A stretch of 64,000 nucleotides of DNA, taken from the NCBI RefSeq assembly GCF_019393635.1, contig NC_057866.1:227567359-227631358 (forward strand), read 5' to 3'. The notes beneath the pieces were generated by a model. The model made no database searches. It had not been told where the DNA came from and saw only the letters and a list, made by a program, of their open reading frames with translations. Origin of the DNA: Dromiciops gliroides. Lineage: Eukaryota > Chordata > Mammalia > Microbiotheria > Microbiotheriidae. Position 1 is the first letter of the stretch, and every line of letters starts with the position of its first letter. The position numbers and the translations under genes were made by a program. This document shows positions 1-38,159 of the stretch, in pieces.

Positions 1-193
1 CAAGGATACTGGAAATAGGTTGCCCATTTCCTCTCCATCTCTTTTTTTACAGATGGGGAAACTAAGGCAAACTGGGTTAAGGTGACTTGCCCAGGGGTCA
101 GGCAGCTACTAAGTGTCTGAGGCCAGATTTGAACTCAGGTCTTCATTTCTCTTGGCCTGGCACTCTATCCACTGTACCAACTAGCTGCTCCTA
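1..193 (-). repeat. CORE-SINE, long form
   Basis: Reverse-orientation copy starting inside the 3' part (AAGATACTGGA..., TTACAGATG) and running through the core (GTGACTTGCCCAGG, GAGGCCAGATTTGAACTCAGG) to the head complement (CCACTGTACCAACTAGCTGC). It is cut by the window edge. Confidence 0.85.
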
Positions 194-1439
194 AAATGGG
201 GAGGGGAGGAGTGTTATAAGGGAGCCTGATAAATACTTATAAGGTTAAAAAAAAGAGGGACTTTTGTACAACCTCCTCAATCAGCTACTAGAGAGACCTT
301 ATCAAAGTTCGTTTCTTGGGGACATTTATGTAGGGAGAAATCTTCAATACCTAGAACAAAGTGCTTATTTTTAGGCAAGAACCCAGCCAAATGAAATGGA
401 AAGGAACTCATCAGTTGGAGGAAATTGGCATGGCAAAGGGATTTTTCAGGGTGAGCCATGGTGGCCAAATTCAAGAGAATCAGCCAGGAAGGGTTATATA
501 AATTCATAATAAACATAAGTATAGCCCCCACCACATTTTCATCAAACTGTCAAATATGAATACTAATATTTTACTCTCCAGTCTCCCTAAAGCAGTTTAA
601 TTTAATATTAATAAAACATTTTTAAAATTTTAAATAAAAATTCAAGTCATTTCTAGTTTGGAAATGCCCAGACTGACATAGTTCCCCATGTCCTCTAATA
701 GGATCTGACCCCAGAATATTTCCGGGACCATTTTTAGGAATCTTGAACAAGATATCTTAAAACATAGTCTGTTAGCATTATAGAATTGAACAATTGTGTC
801 TCCATCCCTTTTCTCCAGTATTGTCTCCTCTAGCAATCAGTGGATTTCTCCTTTGTCTCTTTGTCTTTTTGAGTTGTATCCCCAGAGTTTAACACAATGC
901 TTGGTACTTAAATTGTTATCAATAATTCAAAAAGAATAGGAGGTAGTTTGAATGTGGACCATAATCCCTTCTGGGGACTGAGGAGATTGCCTTTAGGTGG
1001 GTCAAAAGTCTAATCAATTTAGGGTAGAAAAAGCAATGTTAACGTTCTTAGTTAGACAAGAAGTATTTGTTAAATTTCTGATTGTTTACCTTTAATCCAT
1101 TCACCTATCTAGAGCCTTTTTATCCTCATCCTCACCTTTCATGAGGGTTTTTCCTAGGAGTCTGTAAAGGGTTTTAGAGAAAATTATGATTCTTAATATT
1201 TCTACATAAAAGAGATATTTTAACAAACCAGGATCCTACATCTTAGTGTTCTTTAGTTTCTCTAGCTTGTTACTGTTTAGCTGTTCACTAAATGTGAAAT
1301 TAGATAATAAGGATTAGTGCTTAGATTATTTTTTTATTCATTGCATTCTGCATCTGTAAATGAATGGTAATGAATGAATAATAAAAAAGTGAATAATAAG
1401 AAATAATAAAGAAGTGAATAATAAAAGTTGATTATTCAT
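194..1439. other. Intergenic, no recognised gene
   Basis: AT-rich sequence upstream of ETNPPL. A weak L2/MIR-type tail is visible around 860-930, and an A/T-rich low-complexity stretch built of GAATAATAA-like units lies at about 1365-1430. Small ORFs on the minus strand at 277-534 and 642-836 show no family resemblance. Confidence 0.6.
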
Positions 1440-1710
1440 ATAGTAGTTTTAAAGCTGACAAGTGTTTATATACATGAATTCATTTAATCCTCCCAACAAT
1501 CCTAAGGTATCCTTTTTTTAAAGTAAGGCAATTGGGGTAAGTGAGTTGCCCAGGGTCACACAGCTAGTAAGTGTTAAGTGTCTGAGGCCGGATTTGAACT
1601 CAGGTATTCCTGACTCTAGGGCTGGTGCTCTATCCACTGTGCCACCTAGCTGCCCCTGAGGTATCCTTTTTATAGATGAGGCTCAGACAAAGCATACCCA
1701 CAGGTGTATA
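1440..1710 (-). repeat. MIR-like relic split by a CORE-SINE (1517-1658)
   Basis: An old MIR-type sequence (TTTAATCCTCCCAACAATCCTAAGGTA ... ATAGATGAGGCTCAGA, quoted in part) is interrupted by a reverse CORE-SINE. The insertion is bounded by the direct repeat AGGTATCCTTTT at 1505-1516 and 1659-1670, which is its target-site duplication. Confidence 0.8.
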
Positions 1711-1984
1711 GCTACCAAGATTCAGCTTCTGACTTCGAGTTCAGTGATTTCAAACCCACATAAGGTGGGGTGAGCTGAGGGAGAAGTGGAAAGAAGATAT
1801 TCCAGAAAAGAAAGTTCGGAAAGAATAGGAATAGAAAGAGAAAAGAAAAATAGAGAGACATAAGGAGTAGTAGGAATCAATAGAGAGGGATAAAGACCAA
1901 TAAGTCTGGGGTTAAGGCGGGGGGTGGGGGTGGGGAATGGGGATGGAGATGGAGAATTAATTACAAACCAGGTTACTAGTCAAG

Positions 1985-2085
1985 CAATTGGCCGCACCAG
2001 GAGGAGGAGGGGAAGGAGGGGGTTGGCTTTGCTGCTAGGGTAAGTCATAAAAGGAAGATGACACTAAGCGACTAATGCCATCGTT
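1985..2085 (+). promoter_or_regulatory. Probable ETNPPL core promoter
   Basis: An inverted CCAAT motif (ATTGG, about 1987-1991) lies about 60 bp upstream of a TATA-like CATAAAAG at 2046-2053. The interval down to the start codon has scattered CpGs. A GTTAAC motif (about 2084-2089), which resembles an HNF1 half-site, would suit a liver-expressed gene. Transcription would start near 2075-2085, giving a 5' UTR of about 230 nt. The start site is inferred from motif spacing only. Confidence 0.45.
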
Positions 2086-2310
2086 AACCTACAACTGAAG
2101 GTGGTTTGGAGAGCTTAACAATAACAACGGCAGCGAGGACTGCGACGATACCAAGGGAAGTAAGCGCTGGAAACTGGGTCTGACTGGAATTCAAAGTGGC
2201 TGGAGCTGGAAAGTGACCAGACCCCATTCGCGGGTGCCAGTGCTGGGACCTTGAGAAAGGCAACTCGATCGCTTCGCAGAAGTGCTTGAGTCCCCAGCAG
2301 CGTCAGGAAT

Positions 2311-28339
<26,029 letters not shown>

Positions 28340-28760
28340 GACTCATGGCTGCAGAAACAGCGGGAAGTTAACGAGAAGCAGCAAGAAATGCCCAGCAGTT
28401 TTCTTGGTTTTTCCTGCTGTTAATAGCCTGTGTACACTATGTGGCACATAGTGATTGTTCATTTTTGCATTTGTAAATAACTCGATCAATAAGCAATGAG
28501 CAAAAACCCAACTGTGCTAATCAAAACACCTCTCCTAGCCTTTGTGAATCACTGCTTCATTTATTCTGCTATATGTGAAATTTAAATATATGAATTCAAT
28601 ATTGAGTAAGTCCCAAATGTACTGTCCACACTTTAATGATAAATTGTTAGAAGGCAAAGCAAAGTAAGCTTCTTAGATTTGAAAACTTAGGAATCTAAAT
28701 AAAATTTAGCCTTTTAATGTTTACAGGTTGCAATAAAAAACACACATCCTAATTTTTCAT
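28340..28760 (+). terminator. ETNPPL: ETNPPL 3' UTR with polyadenylation signals
   Basis: AATAAA hexamers occur at 28698-28703 and 28732-28737, about 360-400 nt after the stop. Cleavage is expected within about 30 nt of one of them. The exact end of the transcript is not visible in genomic sequence. Confidence 0.6.
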
Positions 28761-29082
28761 CAAAAAAAGCATCAAGTTTCTGCTCCCTGCCTCCCAAGTG
28801 CCAAACATTAATATATCCAGAGTTTCAGGTGGAAGAAAAAAAGATAAAATTGAAAAGGAGTCTGACTTTTAAAGAGCAGATCTAGAAAGGCCCACCTTAG
28901 AGACAGTGAATCTGGACATAGCTGCTAAGTAGCTGAGCCCAACATTTGAACCCATGCCCCCAGACTCCAAAGATTCTTCAACTATATCATGCTGCTGCCA
29001 CCTTTTATTTAAATTAAGCACTCCACAAGGCGCCATGCCTCAAGCTATTCCACCAGAAGAGACAGTTCATTGGGAACCATCG
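28761..29082. other. Short intergenic gap after ETNPPL
   Basis: A diverged MIR-like segment at about 28880-29000 (AGCTGAGCCCAACATTTGAA). Nothing else is recognised. Confidence 0.45.
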
Positions 29083-29099
29083 GACCTAAACATTCTTTA

Positions 29100-29254
29100 A
29101 TTTATTATATTTTATATTTTTTCTGAGACAATTGGGATTAAGTGACTTGCCCAAGGTCACACAGCTAGTAATTGTTAAGTGTCTGAGGCCAGATTTGAAA
29201 CTCAGGTCCTCCTGAATCCAGGACCAGTGATCCACTGCATCACCTAGCTGCCCC
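29100..29254 (-). repeat. CORE-SINE with 17-bp target-site duplication
   Basis: Flanked exactly by GACCTAAACATTCTTTA at 29083-29099 and 29255-29271. Reverse copy with complete core. Confidence 0.93.
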
Positions 29255-29439
29255 TGACCTAAACATTCTTTATACTAAACTGAGATTGTGATACAACATT
29301 TCAACTTTGGAGTTTAACCAGGCATTTGATAGAATTCAAGCTGTTTTCTAAGAAAAGTAGTACTTGACTTCCTGGTACACATGTATCACACACCTGTGAA
29401 ATGGGGTATATAATTTATTTGTATTTCATTAAATATTTA

Positions 29440-30335
29440 CCACTAACATTTAAAAAATTTTTGAGTTCCAAATTCTCTCATTTTCCTGCCCTTTCCCTAC
29501 CTCTTGAGAAGGTAAGCAATGTGATACATATGAAGTCATGGTGAAACATGTTTCCATAGCAATATTCCAAAAGAAAGCACACATGCACACATACACCAAG
29601 AACACGCCAAGAAAAAAAGTTGTTTAAAATATATGCACTCAGAATTTCATCTCTCTAGAGGGGGATATAATTTTTTCATCATGGGTTCTTTGTCCTATGA
29701 GATTGCCATCTCACTTCTTTGGGATGAAAAAGTGATGGAAGTGATGCAGTATGCTAAGAATACCACACAAATGTACATTTGAAGTTTGCGTGGTATACCA
29801 AATATAGAATCCTTGTAAGGGGACAAAATGTGGAAGGAGTAGGCTCTTTCATTTTTGGGGGAGGGGGGGGGGTGAGGCAATTGGGGTTAAGTGACTTGGC
29901 CCAGCGGGTCACACAAGCTAGTAAGTGTCTGAGGCTGGGATTTGAACTCAGGTCCACCTGACTCCAGGACCCGTACTTTCAATTTTGATGTGTTCACTCT
30001 TATCCAATTCTATGCAGTGACTTCTATATGTTGCTTTATGTTTTTATGATAATTCCTGCACATCAATCTCAATATTGATACATAGTTTTGTGTATACATA
30101 CATATACATGTGTTTTACATCTACATACATCTATATGTGTAAATAACGTGTTGTATTATAACTTGTGTATATGTATATAACAGACTTTTGGGGGGGCAAG
30201 GCAGTGGGTGTTAAGTGACTTGCCCAGGGTCACACAGCTAGTAAGTGTTAATTGTCCTGAGGCCGTATTTGAACACAGGTCCTCTTGAATCCAGGGCCGG
30301 TGCTTTATTTACTGCGCCACCTAGCTGCCCCATAT
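29440..30335 (-). repeat. L1 3' fragment and two CORE-SINEs
   Basis: Antisense L1 3' UTR at about 29440-29700 (TTTTTGAGTTCCAAATTCTC, GAGAAGGTAAGCAATGTGAT), reverse SINE at about 29862-29985, L1-like or unclassified A/T-rich DNA, and a reverse SINE at 30188-30335 (GGTGTTAAGTGACTTGCCC ... CGCCACCTAGCTGCCCC). Confidence 0.75.
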
Positions 30336-30488
30336 CATAGACATTAAAGGTTAAAAGGTCCATTTTTAAAGGTTGCCTCTGTACAAAAATTAGTTTTTCA
30401 TAACTATAACTAACCTGGAAAATTATATATAATTGGATTTATGAAATTATGATTATATGAAAAATGATAAATTTAGAAAAATTATAAT

Positions 30489-31548
30489 TGGGGGCCGTAA
30501 GTCCCTTCGTGGTCGCCATTCAGTTGTTGAAATATTTTAAATGACTAGCCTAATTTGGGGGGCTGAAGCTGACTGGAGAACTAATCTGGGGACTGTTGAC
30601 TATTTGGCTATCTGACTTCGTTAATTTAATATGGGCCGTTTATAAAGTTCCACCACACTGCTCCCAAACTGATAGACTAAAGATTAAGAAGCCTCTAACT
30701 AAATAATCAAAGCAGAGTTTATTTATGAGATACTATTTCAAATTAGGGAATACAGGGAAATAAAGTGTACAACCTGACTGCTTTCCTGCGGTCTCTTTCC
30801 CACTGAGTCTCTTTCGCACCTGCTGCACCTTGAACTTCTTGAATACAATAAGGGCCTTAGCCGTCTCCGGCCCCCAGGGCAAGTTACACTTTCCCTGGTT
30901 TGTATTAAGGCCTGTAACCTTGTCAGCCCGGTCTCCTTTTCCAAACCGAACTCTCCTCCGTCCTTGTCCGGGCTCCCCTCTAGTCAGCTTCTCTCCTAGT
31001 CCGTCCTTCTCTAGTCCGTCCCCCTCCTTTTCCTTCCTAGTCCGTCTCCCTCTAGTCTCCTTCCTTGTTCTAGTCAGCCGTTCTCTAGTCCTTCCTTGAG
31101 TCTCCTTCCTCTAGTCCGTCTCCTCCAACCGTCTCCTTCCTCCTTGCTCTAGTCAGCCGTTCTAGTCAGCCCCCCTCTTCTCTAACTCTATATATATATA
31201 TTATATATATATATAACTTTATATATATATATAAAATTTCTTCTCTCCACTCAAATCTCGGGGCTTCCTTTGCCCCCACAGACCAAGCTAATCCGCCAGC
31301 CAGGGCTGAGGCTGGTTTGGGGGGGGGTGCACTCCCCGCTTTCACGTGCTTCAGCACAGGCTCCGCTCAGGTCAGAGGGAGGCTGGGGCTTATTATTTCC
31401 CCGCCCCCCCCCCCCCAGCTGTCTGACCTGGCCGTCTTGTATATAGCCCACGGGGCTTTTTCGCTCAGCTGAAGCTGAGAGGAGGGGGAGAGACCCTGAG
31501 GGGCCTAAGGCCTTTCTAATCTCAACCTAAAGGTAGGGTCCCCAAACA
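30489..31548 (-). mobile_element. Solo retroviral LTR, about 1.06 kb
   Basis: On the minus strand it begins TGTTTGGGGACCCTACC and ends CTTACGGCCCCCA, i.e. TG...CA termini. In that orientation there is a TATA-rich stretch (31187-31232), then a purine-rich tract made of degenerate CTAGTCCGTC-type units on the + strand (about 30960-31180), then an AATAAA (+ strand TTTATT, about 30719-30724) ahead of the presumed U5. No adjoining gag, pol or env is seen. The family was not identified. Confidence 0.65.
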
Positions 31549-31611
31549 AAATAAATTTTCCACACCTCTATTTTATCCTTGGCAGAAGATTCATACATGC
31601 ACATATTTAAC

Positions 31612-31845
31612 TCAATTCAGGGAAGCTAAAGTGGTGCAGTGGACAGAAACACTGTAAATTCAAATCCGTTCTCAAGACGCTATGTGACCTGGGCAAGCCA
31701 CTTAACCCTTTTTCCTCCGTTTCCTCATTGGTAAAATGAGATGGAGAAGGAAATAGCAAACCATTCCAGTATCTTTGCCAAGAAAACCCCAAATGGTATC
31801 AGAAAGGGTTGGGCACAATAAGAAAGACTAAGCAACATAAATAAC
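31612..31845 (+). repeat. CORE-SINE, long form
   Basis: Forward copy (AAAGTGGTGCAGTGGACAG ... CCAAATGGTATCAGAAAGGG), diverged in the head. Confidence 0.8.
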
Positions 31846-32765
31846 TCAGGGTATCCTTTTAATGTCATGATTTAAACAGCCAAGGTTGCAACAGAAGACA
31901 TGAAGAGATAGGCACACTGATAAAGCTTAACATAACTCCTAAGCAGACCTTTCCTTGTAAACACCAGGAGAATCACAAACACACACCTGTCTTTATAATT
32001 AAAGCAGAAAGTGCACTTTCTGATTTCTGTCGTGACGATTTATATCGTAGGTTTCTACTTACAGGATTTTTCAGGGTGGCCAAAATGTCTTGTGGGTCTT
32101 GTTCATGCTGGTAAAGGACCAGAATAAAACCACTTTATACACAACTGACTGTGCTCAACAGACATCAGCTTCACAACCAGGACAGAGTGGAGCTCATCGT
32201 GTGCTCAAATTAGTTAATTAAAACTAATTTGTTTCGTGGGAAAACATATACTCTGTTCTATACAAGTTACACTCCAATATTCCAGTGTATCCATGCTGAA
32301 TAATTAGCAGTTGATTGATTGGGATCTCATCAATATTGATATATAGGTTGTATTCAGCTAGAGAAATGAATGCCACCGTGGTATGTGTGAGGTAGATATC
32401 ATACATATTTTATCAACTTATAGGGGTCATTTTCAAGGTGAGCCTTTTTTTGTACCATTGGTAGAAAATTGAGTATGTAAATATTTTATTATCACTTCAA
32501 AGTATGCTGATCAGCCTCCCTCATTTCTAGGGCGTTTGTTATAAGCTTTCTTATTGACAAATGTCTTGATAGGTCCAGAATTGCTGAGACCCATGATTAA
32601 ATATCATCATGGCAGAGTCCCTGGTCCCCTGATAAGGGAGGATGTTTGAGCTCAGATTCTGTCTGCATCTGTTATTTTGGGCAAACTATTCTACTCTAGT
32701 AGAGCATGATGGCATATCTCCAAAGTTATCTGATCAACACGCATTCTTTTAACAGCTTCTAATTG
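31846..32765. other. Intergenic stretch without recognised repeats
   Basis: About 0.9 kb with no SINE or L1 signature by eye. It includes a perfect 10-bp-arm palindrome at 32206-32231. The ORF on the minus strand (32406-32224) shows no family resemblance. Confidence 0.45.
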
Positions 32766-33275
32766 TTTTTACTTAATTGTTTTGGTTTTGTCTGTTTTTT
32801 GTTTATAGTTTTGAGTTCCAAATTTTATCCCTCTCCCCCCTCCCTGAGGAGGTAAGCGATCGGGTTATATATGTGCAATTATGTAAACCATTGCCATATT
32901 AGTCATTTTGTACAAGAAATCTTGAATAAAAGAAAAAATAAAAGTGAAAAAATAGTATGCTTCAGTATCTTCCATCAATATCAGTCATTAGTCCCGTTGG
33001 GACTGGCTTGGACATTGTATTGCTGAGAATAGTTAAATTATCCACAGTTGTTCGTTAAACAAGATTGCTATCTCTGTACACAACATTCTCTTGGTTCTGC
33101 TCACTTCACTATACAATTCTTTCCTGGTCTTCTGAAATCATCCTGCTTGTCATTTCTTATAGCACAATAATATTCTATCACCTTAATATGCCCGCCAGCT
33201 TGTTTCCCAATTGATGGGCATTCCTTTGATTTCCAATTCTAAGCCATCACAAAAAGAGCTGCTATTTTTTTGTAC
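32766..33275 (-). mobile_element. L1 3' fragment
   Basis: Antisense 3' UTR (TTTATAGTTTTGAGTTCCAA, GAGGAGGTAAGCGATCGGGT) into the ORF2 C-terminal region (CCCAATTGATGGGCATTCCT). 5'-truncated. Confidence 0.8.
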
Positions 33276-33990
33276 AAAGAGGTCTCATTATTTTTGGGGG
33301 GAAGGAACCATCATTTCTTGAGGAAGCCAGACTTCCCTTCTTGCTCACTTCCCTTCCTACTCACTTTCTGGCTTGCTCTACCTCACCTCAGCTGCCTTGC
33401 CCTCACATATCCATACCCTCCCCGCAACTGCCAGCTTCCCCTTTCATGTTTTGTCTTCATCTGGCCTCAGATGAAGCTATGTGACCCCGGGCAAGTCACT
33501 TAACCCTGGTACCTCAGTTTCCCTCATCTGTAAAATGAACTGGATACTACAGCATCTTTGCCAGAGAAAACCCTAAATAGGGTCACAAAAAAAGTCAGAT
33601 AAGACTGAAACAATGAATGAGTTCAATAAGAAAAATGATCAAAGGTCATCTAGTCCACCCCCCCTTTTACAGATGAGGAAACAGGCCTAGAGCGTTATCC
33701 AGACAGTGAGGGTCACTTCAGTTGCATTTCTAATAGTAACTTTGAGTAGGCACCATTTTGAGGACCCCTTATACTATGATCCATTTATCATCTCAAGGAT
33801 ATCCCTGCCATTTGAATAGCATAAGAATGCCAACATAAGGGCAGCTAGGTGGCATATTGGATAAAGCACCAGCCCTGGATTCAGGAGGACCTGGAGTTCA
33901 AATCTGGCCTCAGACACTTGACACTTACTAGCTGTGTGACCCTGGCCAAGTCACTTAACCCCAATTGTCTCACCAAAACAAAGACAAAAA
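33276..33990. repeat. Two forward CORE-SINEs and a MIR
   Basis: A forward SINE at about 33460-33625 (TGTGACCCCGGGCAAGTCAC ... AGGGTCACAAAAAAAGTC), a MIR-like piece at 33640-33720, and a forward SINE at 33837-33990 (GGGCAGCTAGGTGGCATATT ...). The 33276-33460 segment is unassigned pyrimidine-rich DNA. Confidence 0.75.
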
Positions 33991-35079
33991 TGTAAATGCC
34001 AACAGAATGGACATACACTATGGAATTCTTGGAGTCAGTGTGGGGTGAGTTTCTACCAGTTTTCCCCAAAGGAAGACTTACTTCCATCTTAAATCTAGAT
34101 ATACATCTTGCAGTCTTTGGTGCCTGAGAGGCTGAGCTTTTAAAAGGACATCTTGCCTATGTCAGGGGCAGGATTGTAACTCAGGTCTTTTGGACTCCAA
34201 GGCCAACTCTTCCAAATACTGCATTTCTTCTTGATTCCGTGTCACAAGATTCTCTTAGATAATTAAGCTCCACTAACTTTATCTTGTTAATCTATATCCA
34301 CTTCTTAAACTTTTCATGGTGGATTTTTAGTTCTAACCCAGTCCTTGAAGGTACTGCCCACCCATCCCATTTGTTGTCATAAGGAAATCGAGTGAACATT
34401 TTGTATTTTATTCAGAAGATGCTTAATCAAACTGAGTATTTTTTGAAAGACAGAAAGGTAAGAACACAATGTTTAGGTGACCACAAACATATGATTTACA
34501 TGGAGAACTAGAGAAGTAAATATGTCCCTGATGATTATCTTACACAAGATGAACAAGAAGGTTCAATGTTAGTTTAAATATGCCTGAATATCAAGTTATC
34601 TCAGGTCCCTCAGGGATGACAGCACATATTTTCTTTAGAAAAACTCAAAAGAGAGCAAGTGCAAAGAGGTCACAGAAAATCATAATTTTTAAAGTATTAT
34701 GCAAGGAAACAGGCTAGCCAGAAGCCAGAGCAGGATATATTCAGCCCACAGATCTGCTTTTTTTCACCAACCCAATAACTTTTTCAAGTGGATATAAGAA
34801 ATGTATGGGTAATGTACCATTAGCTAAAACTTAAGAGAAAGAAATCTAGTACTATTTCCCATCAAACACATATATGGTCATTTTCTTCTTGATCATAGAG
34901 TCTTTGGAGAATGTCTAAATGTAAGGTAGGTAGTAGGCAGGATTTATTTAGGTCACACCATCTGAAACCTTATTTATAATAAGTACAGAGATAAGTTCAG
35001 TTGGTTAGGATGGTGAAGAAGCATATGTTTTTCAGAATTACCTTGTGTTTTACTTCTGGTGCCAAGTGAGGAAGGGATG
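33991..35079. other. Intergenic, little recognisable
   Basis: A diverged MIR-like piece at about 34100-34260. The rest has no named repeat and no coding evidence. Confidence 0.45.
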
Positions 35080-36435
35080 AGTGAGAAAGGAACCCTCTGA
35101 AGCCCTCCAAATTTCAGAAGCCAGCTTACCAGCCCATCAAGAAAAAGTTTGTCTTGATCTAAATAACTGGAAAAATATTAATTACTCATGGGTAGGCCGA
35201 GCCAATATAATAAAAATGACAATCCTACTTACGTTAATTTATTTATTAGTGCCATACCAATCAAACTATCAAAAAAATTATAGATTTATCATAAATGTAT
35301 TTTATTATTTTCCAATTACATGTAATAGATAGTTTTCAACATTTCTTTTCATAAGATTCTTAGTTCCAAATTTTTCTCCCTCCCTCCCCTTTCCCTTCCC
35401 CTTTCTCAAGACAGAAATCAGTCTGAGATAGGTTATCTCACAAAAATGTACAATTGCATTAAACATTTCTGCATTAGTCCATGTTCAGATCTAGAAAAAA
35501 TAATAGCAAAGTTCACCTGGAAAAGGAAAAGTTCGAGGATATCTTGGGATTCAATGAAAAAAATATGAAAGAAGGCAGTGTTAGCAGTACTAGATCTCAA
35601 ACTGTATTATAAAGTGGTAATTAGCAACACAACCTGGCACTGACTAAGAAATAGAGGTGGATCAGTGGAATAGTATAGGTACAAATTACGATATAGTAAA
35701 TTACTATGGTAATTAGTATATGATAAGCCTAAAGATCCAAGCTTTTGGAACAAAACCTCATTATTTGACAAAAACTGCTGGGAAAACTGAAAAACAGTAT
35801 GGCAGAAACTAGTTATGGACCAACATCTCACACAATATACTAAAAAAAGGTCAAAAAAGGTACATGATTTACACATAAAGAGAAAAAGACCTATTTGTAC
35901 AAAAATTTATAGCAGCTATTTTTTGTGGTGGAATTTTTTGTGAATTGGAAATCAAAAGAATTCCCCATCAACTGGGGAATAGGCTAAACAAGCTGTGGTA
36001 TATGATGGTGAATAGAATATTATTATGCTATAAGAAATGACAAGATGATTTCAGAAGGCCCCTGGAAAGACTTGTATGGACCTGATGTATAGTGAAGAAA
36101 GAGAACATTGTGCACAGAGACAGCAATATAGTTTGATGAAGAACTATGTATTCTCATAATGCAATGATCTAAGACAATCCCAAAGGACTAATGATGAAAC
36201 ATACTCATCTACCTCCAAAGAACTAATATTGAGTGAACATAGACTGAAGCATGCTATTTTCTTATACAAAATGACTAATATGGTAGTGTTTTACATAATT
36301 GCACTTATATAAACCTATATCTTATTGCTTACTGCCTCAGGGAGGAAGGAGGAGAGGGAGGGAAGGGAAGGAGGGATAAAATTGGAACCCAAAACTTTAA
36401 ATAAAAATGTTTATTCTTTAAAAAAATAAGAGAGT
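35080..36435 (+). mobile_element. L1 ORF2 3' half and 3' UTR, with a nested antisense L1 tail
   Basis: Sense L1 with the C-terminal third of ORF2 legible across frameshifts (e.g. DLKLYYKVVISNTTWH, YDKPKDPSFWNKTSLFD), then the terminal region and 3' UTR ending in a poly-A-like tail near 36425. At about 35296-35497 an antisense L1 3' UTR (TTTCCAATTACATGTAATAG ...) is inserted in the frame. Non-functional. Confidence 0.8.
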
Positions 36436-37085
36436 GAGGTCTAAGGCTACAGGGCAGCAGCCGCACAGGCCCTGAGCCAGGGCTCTAAGCCTTTGTAATC
36501 TACCAGTGAGGCCAAATAGATAATAAAATTATACGGGGGGACAGGGGAGAGAGAACCTTAACCTTCATCCCTTAGAAATGGATAAATCTAACCAAAAATG
36601 AATCGGGAAAAGTGAATAAAATTCTGGAAAAGTTAGCATTTCTTATTAAAAGACCAGAGCAGAATAAAAAAGTTGAGCTTCAGAGGCAAGACTCAAAGGA
36701 AACATAAAAAGAAAACAAAAAAGAAAAACATAAATTCAATAAGGTTAAAATGTATATGTGTCTATATGGCCATATCTATAATCACTGGACAAAATTGAAT
36801 GGGAATAGAAAAAAAACATTCTCCTTAGTAGTACATGGCACTCAACAAAAATTGACCACATGTTAGGACATAAAAACCCTCACAAACCAAATGCAGAAAA
36901 GCAGAAGTTGTAAGCATGCCCTTTTCAGATCGTTATGAAATAAAAATATATTCAATAATGGACAATTGAAAGACAGATTAAAAATTAATTGGACAATAAA
37001 CAATCTGATCCTAAAAAACAATGGGCTCAAAGAACAAATCAAAGAAACAATCGATTTCATTAAAGAAAATGGACAACACATGATT
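36436..37085 (+). mobile_element. L1 ORF2 fragment (endonuclease/linker region)
   Basis: From about 36780, L1-like TTCTCCTTAGTAGTACATGG, then a frame reading KINWTINNLILKNNGLKEQI like the linker of L1 ORF2. Upstream (36440-36780) is A-rich, probably L1-associated but not identified. Confidence 0.65.
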
Positions 37086-37610
37086 GCTCAAAAAAAACAT
37101 CCAAATAATGCTATAAGACAATGCTGGAGCAGTAAAACCCACAGAAGAATGTCCTGAATCATCTTCCAACCAAGAACAGCTTGGAAGGTCAGAAGGAGGG
37201 AGCTGCTGTCCACAGGAGTGGAGCCCAACCCCACAGTCACCCCGACACAGATGCAGTCCCAGGAAGGCCTCACCAGAGAAGGAGACCCCCAGAGCCTCTG
37301 AATCAGCTGAAGCACCAGTGTTGTCTGGAACTAAGCTCACAGTCTGGTGAGAGGGCTGAGCCCCTGGGCAGGGGGGAGACTACAGGCATCTATGGCTGGT
37401 GCTGAGGCAGGAACCTGGGTTTTTCCCCCCTGCTGGGAACCAGGAGTAGGCTTGAGTAGCAGTGGCCCAGGTGGGGGAGGGGCACAGGCTCGTCTGGAGC
37501 TGACAACCACAACACACAAGCTGGTTGATTAGCAAGTTGGTTTGGGGTCATCTACAGACCAGGGAACAGGTCAGGCGAGTGAAGAACCTGCTCCTCCTTA
37601 AATCATCAAC
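37086..37610 (+). mobile_element. L1/HAL1 5'-end-only fragment
   Basis: Matches the 5' UTR of the L1/HAL1 copies: GAAGAATGTCCTGAATCATC, TGGAACTAAGCTCACAGTCT, AACACACAAGCTGGTTGATT. It stops at CTTAAATCAT, before ORF1. Confidence 0.75.
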
Positions 37611-37679
37611 ATTTATTAGTGACTCACGTTTCTGTCTTTTTTCTCTCTACCGGACCAGAAAGCATTCCTGAAGTCAGTT

Positions 37680-37880
37680 AGTCAAAAAACTATGATTACA
37701 TGCCTGCTATGTTTAGAGGCCGCTGTGCTAAGCCTTAGGGATACAAAAACAGATAAAAGACATTCTCTGCCCTGGGGAAGCTCACTGTCTAATGGAGGAG
37801 AGAAAATTACAAACAGGCAAGAGAAACCTGGAGGTAATCAATAGAGAGAAGGCAGCGATTCAAGGTCAGGGACTGGATCT
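37680..37880 (+). repeat. L2-type relic
   Basis: GCTGTGCTAAGCCTTAGGGA and GCTCACTGTCTAATGGAGGA match the L2-like module seen elsewhere in the window. Confidence 0.6.
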
Positions 37881-38159
37881 CTTCTAGATTACACTTAGTT
37901 TGCGTTGTATGAAGGAATGAAGATAAGCAGTGATACATACAGAAGCAAAGGTGATCCTGATCAGTCGCATGCCCAACACTTAAACGAGGCAGTCTCATGA
38001 ACCTGGCCCACGGCCAAGATCTTTTGATAAGAGGCAGGAGACTTTCTCTTGGTGCTTCAGCTTTCTCACCTGACCAACATCCAATGACATCAGAATAAAA
38101 GATACATCCCAGATTTCCAACAATACAGGGAATCCCAGGAATAGTGATGCCTAAAGCAC

